A stretch of 64,000 nt of DNA from Laccaria trichodermophora. Its lineage: Eukaryota; Basidiomycota; Agaricomycetes; Agaricales; Hydnangiaceae. Where the stretch lies: positions 1,488,001 to 1,552,000 of the forward strand of contig JACTVC010000006.1 in assembly GCA_018417955.1 (NCBI GenBank). Reading direction: 5' to 3'. Below, in pieces: positions 12,557 through 23,700 of this stretch. The position numbers and the translations under genes were made by a program. The notes beneath the pieces were generated by a model. That model searched no databases. It was not told the origin of the DNA and was given only the letters and a program-made list of their open reading frames with translations. Each line of letters begins with the position of its first letter. The stretch's first letter is position 1.

Positions 12557-14833
12557 TCAGCCATGCCTACCACGGATGGTGTCGACAAGTGCAGCGACAC
12601 CCTTTACAGCGACTGGGTACGCCGATAGGAATGCCTCATCATTCCGACCAAATCTGGCATGGTGAGAAGGTGAGTTTTCGCATATCATGGACAAATGACT
12701 GCTTGTTTGATCACCTTTCGTACTCCTTAGCAATCATTTCCCTCTCTCCTTGTTTAGCGCCATGAATCAAGTGCATCCTTCCTGTGTACCAATCTGAAGG
12801 CCAATCCTTTAAGGGAAGAACCCCCTGTGACAGAACCCCCTTGTCCCACTGTTCGACCGCTTGTCGCCAAGCTCGTGGTCCTCTGCGAAGGTTTGGAATC
12901 AATGCTCCTGTGATCGGATATGGTGCAGGACGCTCCTTTGTATGAGGGTGCTTCTTCACAAGAGAGGATGATGCAGGTGCATCATCCTTGTTGGGATAAC
13001 TATTGGATGGCTGTGGGTCTGTGCGAATGACGGAAACACAGTTGGCGGGCCTCATTGGTTCTGCTCGGATCGTGAGTTCGGTGGTCTCACATGCACAAGG
13101 CACTGTAACTCGTGCATGTCCTGATGCGTGGCCTTCTGGGGATGGTGCAATGTGTGTTGTGTGTGCCCTGATTGCATTCAGCAGTGCCTCGCCCATAAGA
13201 TTCATGTCGCCGAGAGTTACGTTCTGCGAAAGTTGGTGTTTGCCCATAAAACTCTCCTCTACATCCAGGCACGTGGGACAGAGCATGTCACAATAGCTCT
13301 TCTCATAGCTTTGAAGAGAATCAATTAGGTATTTCATTAATGTATCCACCTGGGCAATTCTGATGTTTAGCCTTTTGAACTGCAGTCACGGCGTATGCCA
13401 ATAATTTCACGGCTCACCTGCTCACCCTCCGCCCACCCACCCCACCACCGAATGATTGTGAGGGACCACCGTTTCCCAATTGGTGCATGGATGAACCTGT
13501 ACTGTGCTCCGCCATGCCTGAGACAGTGAGTTGTGAAATTTTTCATGAGACCTGCTCCCTGACAGAATTCCGTAAGAAGGCACTGCACCTGGTCATGGGA
13601 GAGGGCTTTCTTCGGATGGAGGATGCCATTCGGTGCGATGTAAGGGAAGACAAAGTCATCGTCTTCGACCTTTCGCCCGATCTTTTGTTCAAGAAGGGCT
13701 ACCCACACAGGAAGTCGGGAGAACATGTCAAGCTCACTCAAGTCCTGCTTGTAGATATGGTATGTATTGCCTTTCATAGTTGTAGATGAGAATTGGCTTA
13801 TGATTTTGTTTGGATTTGTAGAAATGGCTCACTCTCGAGAGGGCCGTCCCATCCTTGCTTGTTCTGCCAACCCTTTCGGTTCTCAAGGAACACAGAGAAG
13901 AATGGATGAGACAGAGGTGCAGGGCCGTTACAGCCAAAGACGATATCTCGGAACTGGAGATTGCACAACTCAAAGTTCCTAGTCATTTCACACTGGTAAG
14001 GCTATATATTACAAAGTCAATGTGATAGAAACTTACCGGGTCCATAGAGTATACCCGCTACACAAGAAAGCCTCCATTTCGAGATGCTTGGCCAACAATT
14101 TTGCACGGCTGTGGTCATCAAGGGAAGTGTTGACCTTCATTTCCACATGTTGCTTTTCAGACCACTCCATCACAGCTCGAAGCTCCTCGATTTTCATTGC
14201 CTCAGCATGGTGGCATCCAGTGGCGGCACCCTTTACGCCATTCTTATTTTTGAGTACCTTTATCAGGCTTTGCACGACTGGTGCTCGTCCCGGGCACCCT
14301 GTTATCTTCTTGTTTTCTTCATCATATACATAATCACCAGAATACTTGGTCCCATCCCTGGCTCCCAGTCATCTTTGCAATGTAAGAGCAGGTTGGAGTA
14401 TGCACACATACCAGTGGTCCCACAAATCACAAAATGCACCATGAATTCCCCATGCTGTGCTCATGCCGAGGCCCTCTGTGCAGCATTTCTGGACCAGGAA
14501 GTACTCGAGAGCTGTGGCGGAGAGCTCGTTTGGGGGGCCATCAAATGCGTGCACAAGGATGTCAAGATCAATTTCATCGTCATTTGAACCGTTCATGGTG
14601 GGCTTGCCTGACTCCCTCTCCCTCCTCTTTTCCTCTACAACCTCCACAAGAAACTGTCTTCCATTCTTAACATATCCTTGATATTTTCGGTGTGTACGTG
14701 CGGGGCGGCCGTAAGCATCTCGATTGACCGCACTCTGTTTCTGAAGTGTCTCGAGCTTCGCCACAGCAACTTTTGTTTTCTTCTTTCCTGGTGCTTTGTT
14801 CTTTTTGCCAGTTGTACTTGGTTGTCTTGCCAT
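12557..14833 (-). CDS. Crypton-like tyrosine recombinase
   Basis: Six exons (14833-14412, 14357-14037, 13978-13833, 13770-13418, 13349-12715, 12653-12557) keep phase throughout and give 657 residues. The N-terminus is Lys-rich (GKKNKAPGKKKTK). The core has a tyrosine-recombinase signature: FTTHCLRHGGAQYRF, with the catalytic Arg in HCLRH near residue 381, then IIRWWGGWAEGEQ, then DTLMKYLID carrying the candidate nucleophilic Tyr. The C-terminus (LRRGPRAWRQAVEQWDKG to GRNDEAFLSAYPVAVKGV) resembles the GCR1_C-type DNA-binding region found in fungal Cryptons. Such enzymes move DNA by site-specific strand exchange without long terminal repeats. The open frame and clean introns suggest it is intact. 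The ATG at 14833 was chosen over an in-frame ATG at 14872 by context only. The XPG-like nuclease gene lies upstream on the same strand. Confidence 0.8.
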
Positions 14834-15065
14834 GTAGCATGGTGTTCTGAGAATAAGAGAGGTCCGTTGCAAGCACTGTGTTTCAGTATGACAGAGGCAT
14901 TTTTATTTAAATTGTGGACCTACAAACTTTACCATCATTCACTCATTTTAAGCAGGACAGAGCCGAACTAGACAATCTTTGTAGCATGTACTAGAAATAC
15001 AAGATGGCTAGAATAGATACACAAGATAAAAATACACTAATGGAAAGTAATGATCTGATTATGCG

Positions 15066-17140
15066 CTAGAGCATATCATCTATCGTTGTAAGGTCAATGA
15101 AAGATGAACCTCCAGCCAACATGTCAATGTCAGGACCATGAGCAGAATCACCCGTTAGGTCGAAAAAGCTGAGAAATACTGGGGAGCAGTCAAATGAGGT
15201 CGGGGAGGATGTGGAATTGGTGTAACTAGGTTCAGGCAAGTCAGAGACAGTGAGGCTGCATTCTGGGGTTGAAGGGCTGATGTGGCTCGGTCCTGCTGCA
15301 GATGCGTTGGACACTGCAAGGAGGTCCACACACTCAAGCAAAGTTGGTGGTTGGTGAGATGATGCTGTCGGAGGGAGTTCTTGGAGAATCTGGATCAATA
15401 AAATCAATTAGGTCTGTTGCGAGAGGGAACACGACTCACGGGGGATGGTGGAGCAGAGAGCTCAACGTGCTTAAGTACTTTCTTTGGTAATGTTGGAAGG
15501 TGATGGTCCATGATTGAGGCTGGAATCTTAACAGAGATATGGCCAGTGTGTTGGGGAGCTGGTTCACCAATGCCCGATGCCGCAGAAGCAAGGAGCGAGT
15601 GGAGAGTAACATCAATGCTATAGATCTTGATGCTGGTCACAAGTTGTCATCCAGTTCTAGCATTTGTGATCTGAAGGAATGAACACATTCCCGGTGGATT
15701 GTCAAAGACAACCCTGTCTTCTATGTGTCGGCGGAGGACCTCATACTCATCCACTGGCTAGAAAAACATTGTAAGCTTTGATTTGGTCAGTTTGGGGGGA
15801 TGGAACCCACCTCCATCAGTTGGCGAACGCAAATGCCATCCCAAATTCGAGTGCAGAATTTTTTACTAATGGTGTCAGACATATGCCACCTGAAATATTG
15901 CTTGCATAGCCGTGCAATTTGTGGCAGGTCAGGCACATGCAGAACCCATGACTGGCTTGCGTTGGGTGGTCTGCTGAGGGTTCTTGATGTTAGGGGCATG
16001 GCATAACTCATGAGAACACCTAATTGAGGGAAATTGTCGACTGCTGCAGCAATAGCCAACTGCCCAATCTTCAACAACTCAGTGTGCAGATCAGCCCGCC
16101 ATCCAGACATAAAGGAAACGAGGTTGTCCCCTGAAAGTGACTGAGCAGCATTGAGCAAGCTATCACTGAGCCCAGTCCCCATCAGTTTTCGTGCAGTGAC
16201 CTTCCCACAACCTTTCAGGCCAACCTGTTAAATAACGTCAAGGAGATACTTCAGATTCATTGACAGTTCACTTACAGCATCGTAGTCCCTGCCACATAGC
16301 AAGGCGTACAAAACCATATCACCTTGAGTGAGGGATATGGAAGGGGTAGAGCGGATTGCAGTCAACGTGTAGATTTTGACAGTATCGCCATCCCATTTGA
16401 TCTTTTCTCGGTTGAGGTGAGGTCTGCCAATATGAGTGAGCACCCTTTAGCTGGCTGGATATACATGGAAGGGAACCTACTTGCGGATTACCACCTGCAC
16501 ACCAAACACAAGGGCATCTCCATCCTCTGACATCACAGCATCTAGAATGCCGATGCTATTGAGATACACAAGCTCCGCCTCCGCCTCTCCTGGAGCCTAT
16601 TGATGTTTCTGTTTAGTTTATATGTTCCACCATGTGAAAAGAAAAAAATTACCCAGTGAGTTCCAAACCCAAAGGCATCCACTATCTCTTTTGTTGGATC
16701 CTCGGCCCAGTGCTCAGCAGTCAGGACATTTGTGCCTCGTTTTCGAGATGGTTGTCCAGGCCCATCAAATACCAGAAGGATGGTGAATGGTAATTGGAGT
16801 AGTCGGCACATCTTCTCGAAGAGCGTACACAGCTCAGGGTTCATGCCTCGCTGATACTTGTGACCGCCTTTGGCATGCACAAATTGGGCCTCGTTGAGCC
16901 AGATACTTGGTATGATAATATGAGCAAAGAAAAATGGGAGAGGGGAACTCGACGTACCTTGCATCAACACCCACAACGATTGTGCGGGTACCATGTCGGT
17001 TAGTTTCAAAACCTTCAGCAATTGTAAATTGCAGCAATGACTGAAGTTTTGCTGCTGCTTCAACAAGCTGTGATTATTGGTTAGAACACCTGTAAGAAAG
17101 GATGGTGGGCAAATACCTTCCACAGCGATGCAACTCCCAT
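15066..17140 (-). CDS. XPG/FEN-superfamily (PIN-like) nuclease with an in-frame TGA
   Basis: The first exon MGVASLWK splices into LVEAAAKLQSL. The family's acidic residues follow: TIVVGVDAS, TILLVFDGPGQPSRKRG, APGEAEAELVYLNS and AVMSEDGDALVFG. The helix-hairpin motif GRDYDAVGLKGCG lies across a phase-matched intron. This order is that of Rad2/XPG/GEN1 structure-specific nucleases acting on DNA flaps or junctions. The C-terminal part is low-complexity, ends FIDLTTIDDML and stops at 15068-15066. An in-frame TGA lies at 15649-15647, yet the same frame continues open on both sides and through another intron to the natural stop. It could be a nonsense mutation, a true earlier stop, or lie in a weakly marked intron. 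Similar genes appear multicopy in Agaricomycetes (general knowledge, not checked). Confidence 0.75.
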
Positions 17141-18429
17141 GGTTGTCCTCGTCAAGGCGTTTGTGAGACACCAATGACGAGGATTCACAGTAAACAAAGC
17201 TCAACATCTGCCCACAGCGATGGAGGCCAGAACGAAAGCCCTTCGTTTTGTATTGGGGTATCCATGCAGTTGATTTTGCCACGTCAACGAGTAGGCAGCT
17301 AGTCAGAGGACGGTGTTGAATGTTGAAAGTTGAATGTGCAATGTGAGCACTCAGTCGTTGATGCGCTCGTTGATAGGAACACACACACGTGCACACCAAA
17401 TAGAAGCAACGCATTGCGTCGCATCTATAATTTCTCATCAAATTGGGTTGAGCTAATGACTGTAGTCCCTGTGTAGCCATTCATAGTATATATATATATT
17501 TCGAGGCTTTCTATTGTCTGAAGGGGGACCCTAACTATCCGTGTTATGAATCCAGGTGCACACGGGAATTAACACACAGGAAACCAACAGAAAACATGTA
17601 TTAAATAAGGTGGGTAAGTTGTGGTAAGAAGCCATAAGAACTTACACATCCAGAATTTACAGTAAATTGGGTTCAATTTACAGGGATTTACAGTGAGCTG
17701 GTGCAATCCAGGAGCTGAATGGTTGAAATTACAGCAAGCTGGACCCTAGTGATTGATTTACAGTGAGCTGGCATGCTCCAGAACCTGGATTTACAGTGAG
17801 TAAACCTTTGGCCAAGCATTCCTTCCCTGTAAAATCTGATCATGAAGTGTATCATAGATCTATTTCCCTGACCACACCAATACAGAAGCTTGGCACTCCC
17901 GCCTTCCAGAGATTCATAAATGAGCAACGTTAGATTATTGAGATACATAAGCTACATCTACTCCTGTATGCATGCACCCCAACAAGCACAAGAAAAAACC
18001 CTCAAGGGCATCTCACCCTGTACATTCTGAAAGTATGTAGAACGCCAGAACGACATGTCTGCTTCAATCCCATGATTGCCATCTTGCTGAGCAGTGCGCA
18101 CATGCACGTCGTCGTCAAAATCTCCAATGTGCAGTCCCAGAACCTATAATCAGAGTTGAAGTCTTCAATACCTCAACTTCGCTGCAAGCCAAGCTGAGGT
18201 AACCATAGGCCAAATCCTCAGAGCCGATGCCGGTCACAAGAGAGTGCTTGGTGAAGTGTGCAGCATGGCCACAAAAGAAGGGGAGAGTAGACTGTGAGCA
18301 TGGAACTGTGTCGCTGAAGCCAGAAAGCAAGCAGTCCATGAAGGGAACCACATAGAGGAAGTTGGGCATGAGGATGCCTGAAACACAACATGAGTAATCG
18401 TCTGCATCGTAGGTGAATCTGGCATGTCA
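17141..18429. other. Gene-poor stretch with short ACAGTGAGCTGG-type repeats
   Basis: Between about 17650 and 17800 several near-copies of TTTACAGTGAGCTGG occur at irregular spacing, interleaved with TTTACAGTAAATTGG. A minus-strand frame at 18115-18369 is open for 84 codons but unrecognised. No supported gene is present. Confidence 0.4.
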
Positions 18430-18733
18430 CCTCCAAACAGACCGATCTTTCCACCATGAGCATAAGGGGCAAGGAGATCAACGGGCTTGATACCAGTTTA
18501 CAAAACCTCAACAGTCGTCGACTGGATGAAGAAGGGGAGGATCAGCATGAATGGGGTTGAGTTTGACACCCTTGATAGGGCCACGCTCACCAATGGTTTC
18601 TCCGATGACATTCATGAAGCATCTGAGCGTAGCAGCGTCAATTGGAACCATGATGGGGGAGCCGGTATCAACCACTTTTATTCTAAGGATTGGCAGGAGG
18701 TTGTCTGTCCCGAACTGGATATTTACCATCTTT
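18430..18733 (-). pseudogene. ATP2: Fragment of mitochondrial F1-ATPase beta subunit (ATP2)
   Basis: The minus strand encodes QFGTDNLLPIL, then directly IKVVDTGSPIMVPIDAATL, MNVIGETIGERGPIKGVKLN and PIHADPP. After one frameshift it continues [20 protein letters not shown]. These are unmistakable N-terminal and nucleotide-binding-approach segments of the ATP synthase beta subunit. About 40 residues normally present between LPIL and the VVDTGSP block are missing. The frame shifts at the run encoding the residues after HADPP, and an in-frame TAA replaces a codon just before TGIKPVDLL. Homology stops exactly before the P-loop. Usual introns are absent over this span. It is a dead, internally deleted copy; the functional ATP2 must lie elsewhere. 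Confidence 0.85.
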
Positions 18734-20166
18734 CGAGTAGGGAGTTTGAGTTTTCTTGATACTAGGGCAGCCATGTGTTGTTCAAAATCTTGCTGCTGAC
18801 TCGGAAGTGCTGATGAGCGGAAGGCGATTTCGAGGTGATGGAGGCCGGTGCACCTGTGTTTGGCAGTGGAAATGAGGAGGGGAGTGGACTGGTGGACAAG
18901 GATTTGCAGGCGGTGACGAGTGGTATGGGTATCACTCGGCAAGTTGTTGGTTGCTTGGTAGCTAAAGATGATTGATGATGGGCTGCCAGGGACGTCAAGC
19001 GAGGAATCCGGCAGAAGGTGATTTTACAAAATTTACGGTACCCCTGTAAATTGGTATGAATAAAGTGACTTACTCAATCTACTGTCTTCAACAAATCTGC
19101 TTACAGCCATTGCACAAATGATGGCACAAACACAATTTTTTTTTTCCATAACCACATAGTGCACCTGCTACGGTGTTTTGCAAAATTTCAACCAATTTTT
19201 GCTTGATTTTTGCACAAGGCATAATGTAATAAAGAAATTTTTTTAAAAAAAACCAGAGACTGACACTTAAGTATTGCTTAAGTATCAGTCACCTTGCTTG
19301 CTGACAATTACAATAGCACTGGGTGCCACTTACAAAAACAAGAGCCCCGATCTGCTTGTTGCTGAACCACTTTGTGGTTCACTCCTCACAGATCAGGTTT
19401 TTTTTAAATTGTATTTATAAAATTTATGAAAATTCAGTACTGTTGATTAGTAGTTTACAATCTGAAACATATAATGCTGCCTTTCCCCAAAGAATCTCGG
19501 ATTTGGAATTTCCACACATCTGCCATCTGACACCATCTGGCAGATGGATTTGTCAGCTGCTGCATCACCAAGAATTCACAACCATTCAAGAAAATTCAAG
19601 GCTCTTTCAGGTGTCATTACTCAATGTACTTAGTCTAATCAAAATTCACAAAATCTACTCAAGGGAGGACTTGGTAGTCTTTCAGCCACAAGGCTGATGA
19701 CTGGGTGAAGACCACCTGATGAAGAAAATAACTCACTTAACCCCCCTCTTCCTAATCAATGTAGCCCACTCCCTTGAATCATCTGTAATGGTAACATCGG
19801 CTCTTGATACAGATGTGGCATGTGGAATGGAGAGTTGGGTGTGTAAAGGGTTGGGTGAAGAGGCAGGATGGGTGGGTAGGAACATGCACTGACTCAACAC
19901 CATTGGATATGTCATTTCCATGACCTGTCAGTGTCAAAGACAGCAACCATATGGTTGTGCAATATGTGCTTCACTTTCTTCCATTGTTCGTGGTTGGTCT
20001 TGCTTTTTTTGATGGTGTGGATGACACTCCATCAGGAAATGCTCCACCCACTCTTGGCACTCTTTGAACTTGAGCTGATTGCACTCCTTGTTGATCCTGC
20101 CACACAAAAGAGGCCTGTGTGTCATGGCAATAAGCAAGGAAGTCATTGATTGGCGATGTGTACAGG
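18734..20166. other. Gene-poor stretch with one strong short palindrome
   Basis: Open frames are short and unrecognised (18762-18998 -, 19323-19697 +). At 19258-19290 a 14-bp stem (GACTGACACTTAAG against CTTAAGTATCAGTC, one mismatch) flanks a 5-bp loop. Confidence 0.4.
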
Positions 20167-20174
20167 TTTGGCAT
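20167..20174. repeat. Target-site duplication, left copy
   Basis: TTTGGCAT is repeated exactly at 20767-20774 on the other side of the hAT-type element. Confidence 0.9.
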
Positions 20175-20766
20175 TAGTGCTTGGAAGTCCAGTCCCAAGG
20201 CTGCAAAAAGACTGCAACTGGACCGGACCAAGACTGCAAAAGACTGGACCTGCAGTCTTGGTCTTTCAGATTTGAGATCACAAGACCGCAAAAAGACCAG
20301 TTAACGTGGAGCAGTCTTGTCGGTTGAGACCGGTTTTTTGTACCTACATAATAACCCTTAAAAACGCACCTAAGATCATATTTTTAGGCCAAAAACTGAC
20401 AAAGATACATGCAAAACTGTAAAATATTTCGTGAAAATAGCAGATGTACCTTAGTATTTTTGTAGATACATCAATTCTCAACGGAATTTAACGTTCTTGC
20501 ACTCGTTTAGAAGCTACGAAAAACGTCAATAAATCTACTGACGCACAATTGCAAATTTTAATACATATTTAGTCGAAAAACCGGTCTTGAACTGGTTGTA
20601 ACCAGTTTGGACCAAGACTGGTCCAAAGACTGAAAAAGACCGCAGTCTTGGTCTTTTCTGGTCCTGGTCCGGTTTTTGAGGTTTTAGGAATTGTGTGGAC
20701 CAGTCTAGGTCTCGGTCTTTTTGTTTTGGGCCAAAAAACCGGACTGGACCGGACTTTCAAGCACTA
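20175..20766. mobile_element. hAT-type MITE with 8-bp target duplication
   Basis: The element is 592 bp. The left end TAGTGCTTGGAAGTCC is matched in inverted orientation at the right end (reverse complement TAGTGCTTGAAAGTCC, one mismatch). It is flanked by an identical 8-bp direct repeat, TTTGGCAT, at 20167-20174 and 20767-20774. The 8-bp duplication and short TIR are the hAT hallmark. Subterminal regions are packed with variants of ACCAAGACTG and GGTCTTTT on both strands, as expected of transposase-binding repeats. There is no transposase ORF, so it is non-autonomous. Confidence 0.9.
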
Positions 20767-20774
20767 TTTGGCAT
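20767..20774. repeat. Target-site duplication, right copy
   Basis: This is the exact match of TTTGGCAT at 20167-20174. Confidence 0.9.
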
Positions 20775-23700
20775 GCCAGATCTGCGAATCCGCTGGACTG
20801 CTGGAATTTCCATATCTTAGATGTCCTCCCTTTCCCAAATACAACCAAAAGTCTGAGGCGGAGACCTGAAAGGATGACACAAACAAGTCTAAAGCTGCAG
20901 ACACAACTTACAAGCATAAAGTGAGGAAGTTTCTTCATTTGCACTAGAGGGCTAAAACCCACTAGCATAATTTCAAATGTTTGTACTTAGTCAAATTTGA
21001 TCATCCACCGTTCTACTGCCATCTCATGGTCTCTTGTCTCTCTCTTTCACCACAACTGTCTTTTCCTGCTCTTTGCTCAGATGTCTTCAACATACAAATC
21101 AATTGAGATTCTTACTTCAGATATGGACCTTGATGACAACAACAACAATCCTGGCACTGCCATGGTACCTGAACAGTCAGACAAGCAAGCACAGCCACCC
21201 AGTCCTCCTGCAACTGTCACAAAGGCTTGGAAGTGCAAACATCAAGAGAAAGGTATGCCATACAAGCCTGGAGTCCCCTTGAGTGCATATACTTATGTGC
21301 TTACAAGATGAACCAGTGATGACAATGCAACTCCATTATAGTCTCACAATATTGTCAGCTACAGAACTCAAGAAACCCATATCATGGCAGGAACCAAAGG
21401 GGGCCTCATTCACTCTTGCAACAGATGAACCCTGGTGATATGGATGAAACCATTTCATCCATATAAAATTCGATTTTAATGATTTTACCAATGAAGGACA
21501 TCTCTAATAAATACACTACATACAATTGCAATGATACAAAGAGTCAATGCGCATACCTGGCTCAGTTGACTAAAAATGCAAATGCGTGGAATCTGAAAAT
21601 AGGACTAAGGCTTTGGAACTGGCAGCAGTACGTGTCATGACATTATACTTGGATCCTATCTAAGGTTACCTACCATGAAACAGAGCACAAAGAGGTTCTA
21701 GAGTAAACACCCAGTGCAGAGAGAAGAATTGCATTACCACTAAGGGTTTAGAAACACATAATTGTAACAAGGATATGGGATTGTATCCTTCTTCTATAAT
21801 GTTTACTTTCCATTACTTAGCATTCATGTCACATGACTCATTTCCATACTTGTCAGTAGGTAGTCATGTGACAATTCATCTTCTTCTATCTTTCAAACCA
21901 CCACTACATATACTCTGTGTCAGGATCAGCGTCGTACCGTGTTCCCCCTAGAAGTATTGTAAGTGATTTGAGTTTAGCAGAGTCACTGAATACTCTCTTA
22001 GAGGTGTTCAGTTACAGCTTGGCTTATTTCTCTTGGTATCACCTTCTTGAGGATTTCCTGAGAAGGAGTAGAGATTGTGCAATGGATTTCTGAAGCATCA
22101 ACAATCTCTGCTAGATACTGGCCAAATCCCCCTATTTCTCTCTCTTTGGACTGAGATCTGAGTTAGATCATAGCTGATTGCATCTCAGTCTTCACACCAT
22201 TATCATTCTGGCTCGCCATACGACTTTCATCGACAGCTCCCCACATTTAACACACAAGAAGTGCGTTACAATAATGGATTTAACATGGAAACTCGTGTTT
22301 ATACAAGAAATACAGAAAGATGACATAGACGCCTAATGGCATGTCTAAAAACACAGAGAAGACTAAGCTACGCCTAAGTAAGAAATGTACAAAGACTTAG
22401 CGTGGCTCACAGCCATTCAGAAAGTCATGTACAGCAATTCCCATGTACACATCAAAGACTGATGTGTCTGAACGTCACAAGTGCAAACATGAGAAAAAGA
22501 CACATTCTATTATATGAGATATAATAAGAAACCCCTGATAATTAAGAGAGACATTTGAAAACACCTTTGGAGTGTCTCCTGACCTCCGTAATGAAAAGAT
22601 GAGCCAAGACAAGGCATTTTAATTAAAAACTCGGAAATGATGGGAGACTGAAGACTATTGGTAAACATGTACGCATGCACATCAATGCATCAGGAAACAC
22701 TAATCATTTTGTGATGTCATCTGTCAAACCGGTAAACCAGGCCATAGAAAGAAACACACAAGATCATGCCAAGATAAGAATAGCTACGTCGGCTAACTCC
22801 ACATACACATCAAATACTGATGTGTTTGAAAATGAAAGATGCAACACCACAAAATCTGTAGTGTTCACAGAGATAGACCACAAAATATACCACATGTTCT
22901 TTAAAATTCATATTTGTAATTCAGACCAAAGTATCCACATTAAAACACATGTAAAACATAGATAGGGGTTCCTGGAGTATATAAGGAGCATGCTAGCAGG
23001 TCAAAAGGCAAGTAATCGCCCCCCTGTTGACCAGCTAGTTGCACTCCAAGTAGAGACTTAGGAGGTGGACAGTTGTAATCAATTAAAAGGAGATTTCTTC
23101 ATGGTCAGATAAGTACAGTGTGAACAAAGCCAGTGTGCTTGGGAGTCAACTTACTTGGAGACTTTTGAATAAGAGGTTTTAAGGACACAGTATCATTTAG
23201 ACGAGACAGTGTACTTGTACCCTTTGTTTTGGAGCATAGTGACATAATAAAAACTCACGGGAGTCATAAAAGTCAATTAAAGTCATGTTTTGTGTTAATA
23301 AAAGAAACTGTGATCAAAGAACTTTGCATTTAAGAGACCAAGTTCCCTGAAAGATATACTTTGTTCTATTGAACTATTCTAAACCACACCTTATAATAAA
23401 AACCCATTTTGAACAAAAACTCTTGAGACTTAACCTAAGAAAATGAAAGTGGTATTTCTTAATACCAAAGGCCCTCGAACTTGTGCACTGAGATTGTGAT
23501 AGTGTGTGTGTGTGTGTGTGTGTGTGAGTGTTTAGGTGTTGAGGGTTTTCCCGATGCGCTTGATCCTTGTTCGCGTGTTTCGCACTTTCACGGTCATTGC
23601 AGTGCAACATGTATCACTGGGACACCCTCAAGGCGCAACTCCTTGTCAAAATCAACAGTGCCCTCTGTGGAAGAACGAAGGTTCAGTGCAGGGAACAGAG

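Noticed and set aside
18115..18369. Continuation of the ATP2 fragment
   Set aside because: The downstream minus-strand frame does not resemble any later beta-subunit segment; homology ends before the P-loop.
12557..18733. A Starship-like giant element
   Set aside because: Starships carry a tyrosine-recombinase captain, but their captains are a different (DUF3435) group described from ascomycetes. No boundaries or typical cargo were found, so only Crypton-like is claimed.
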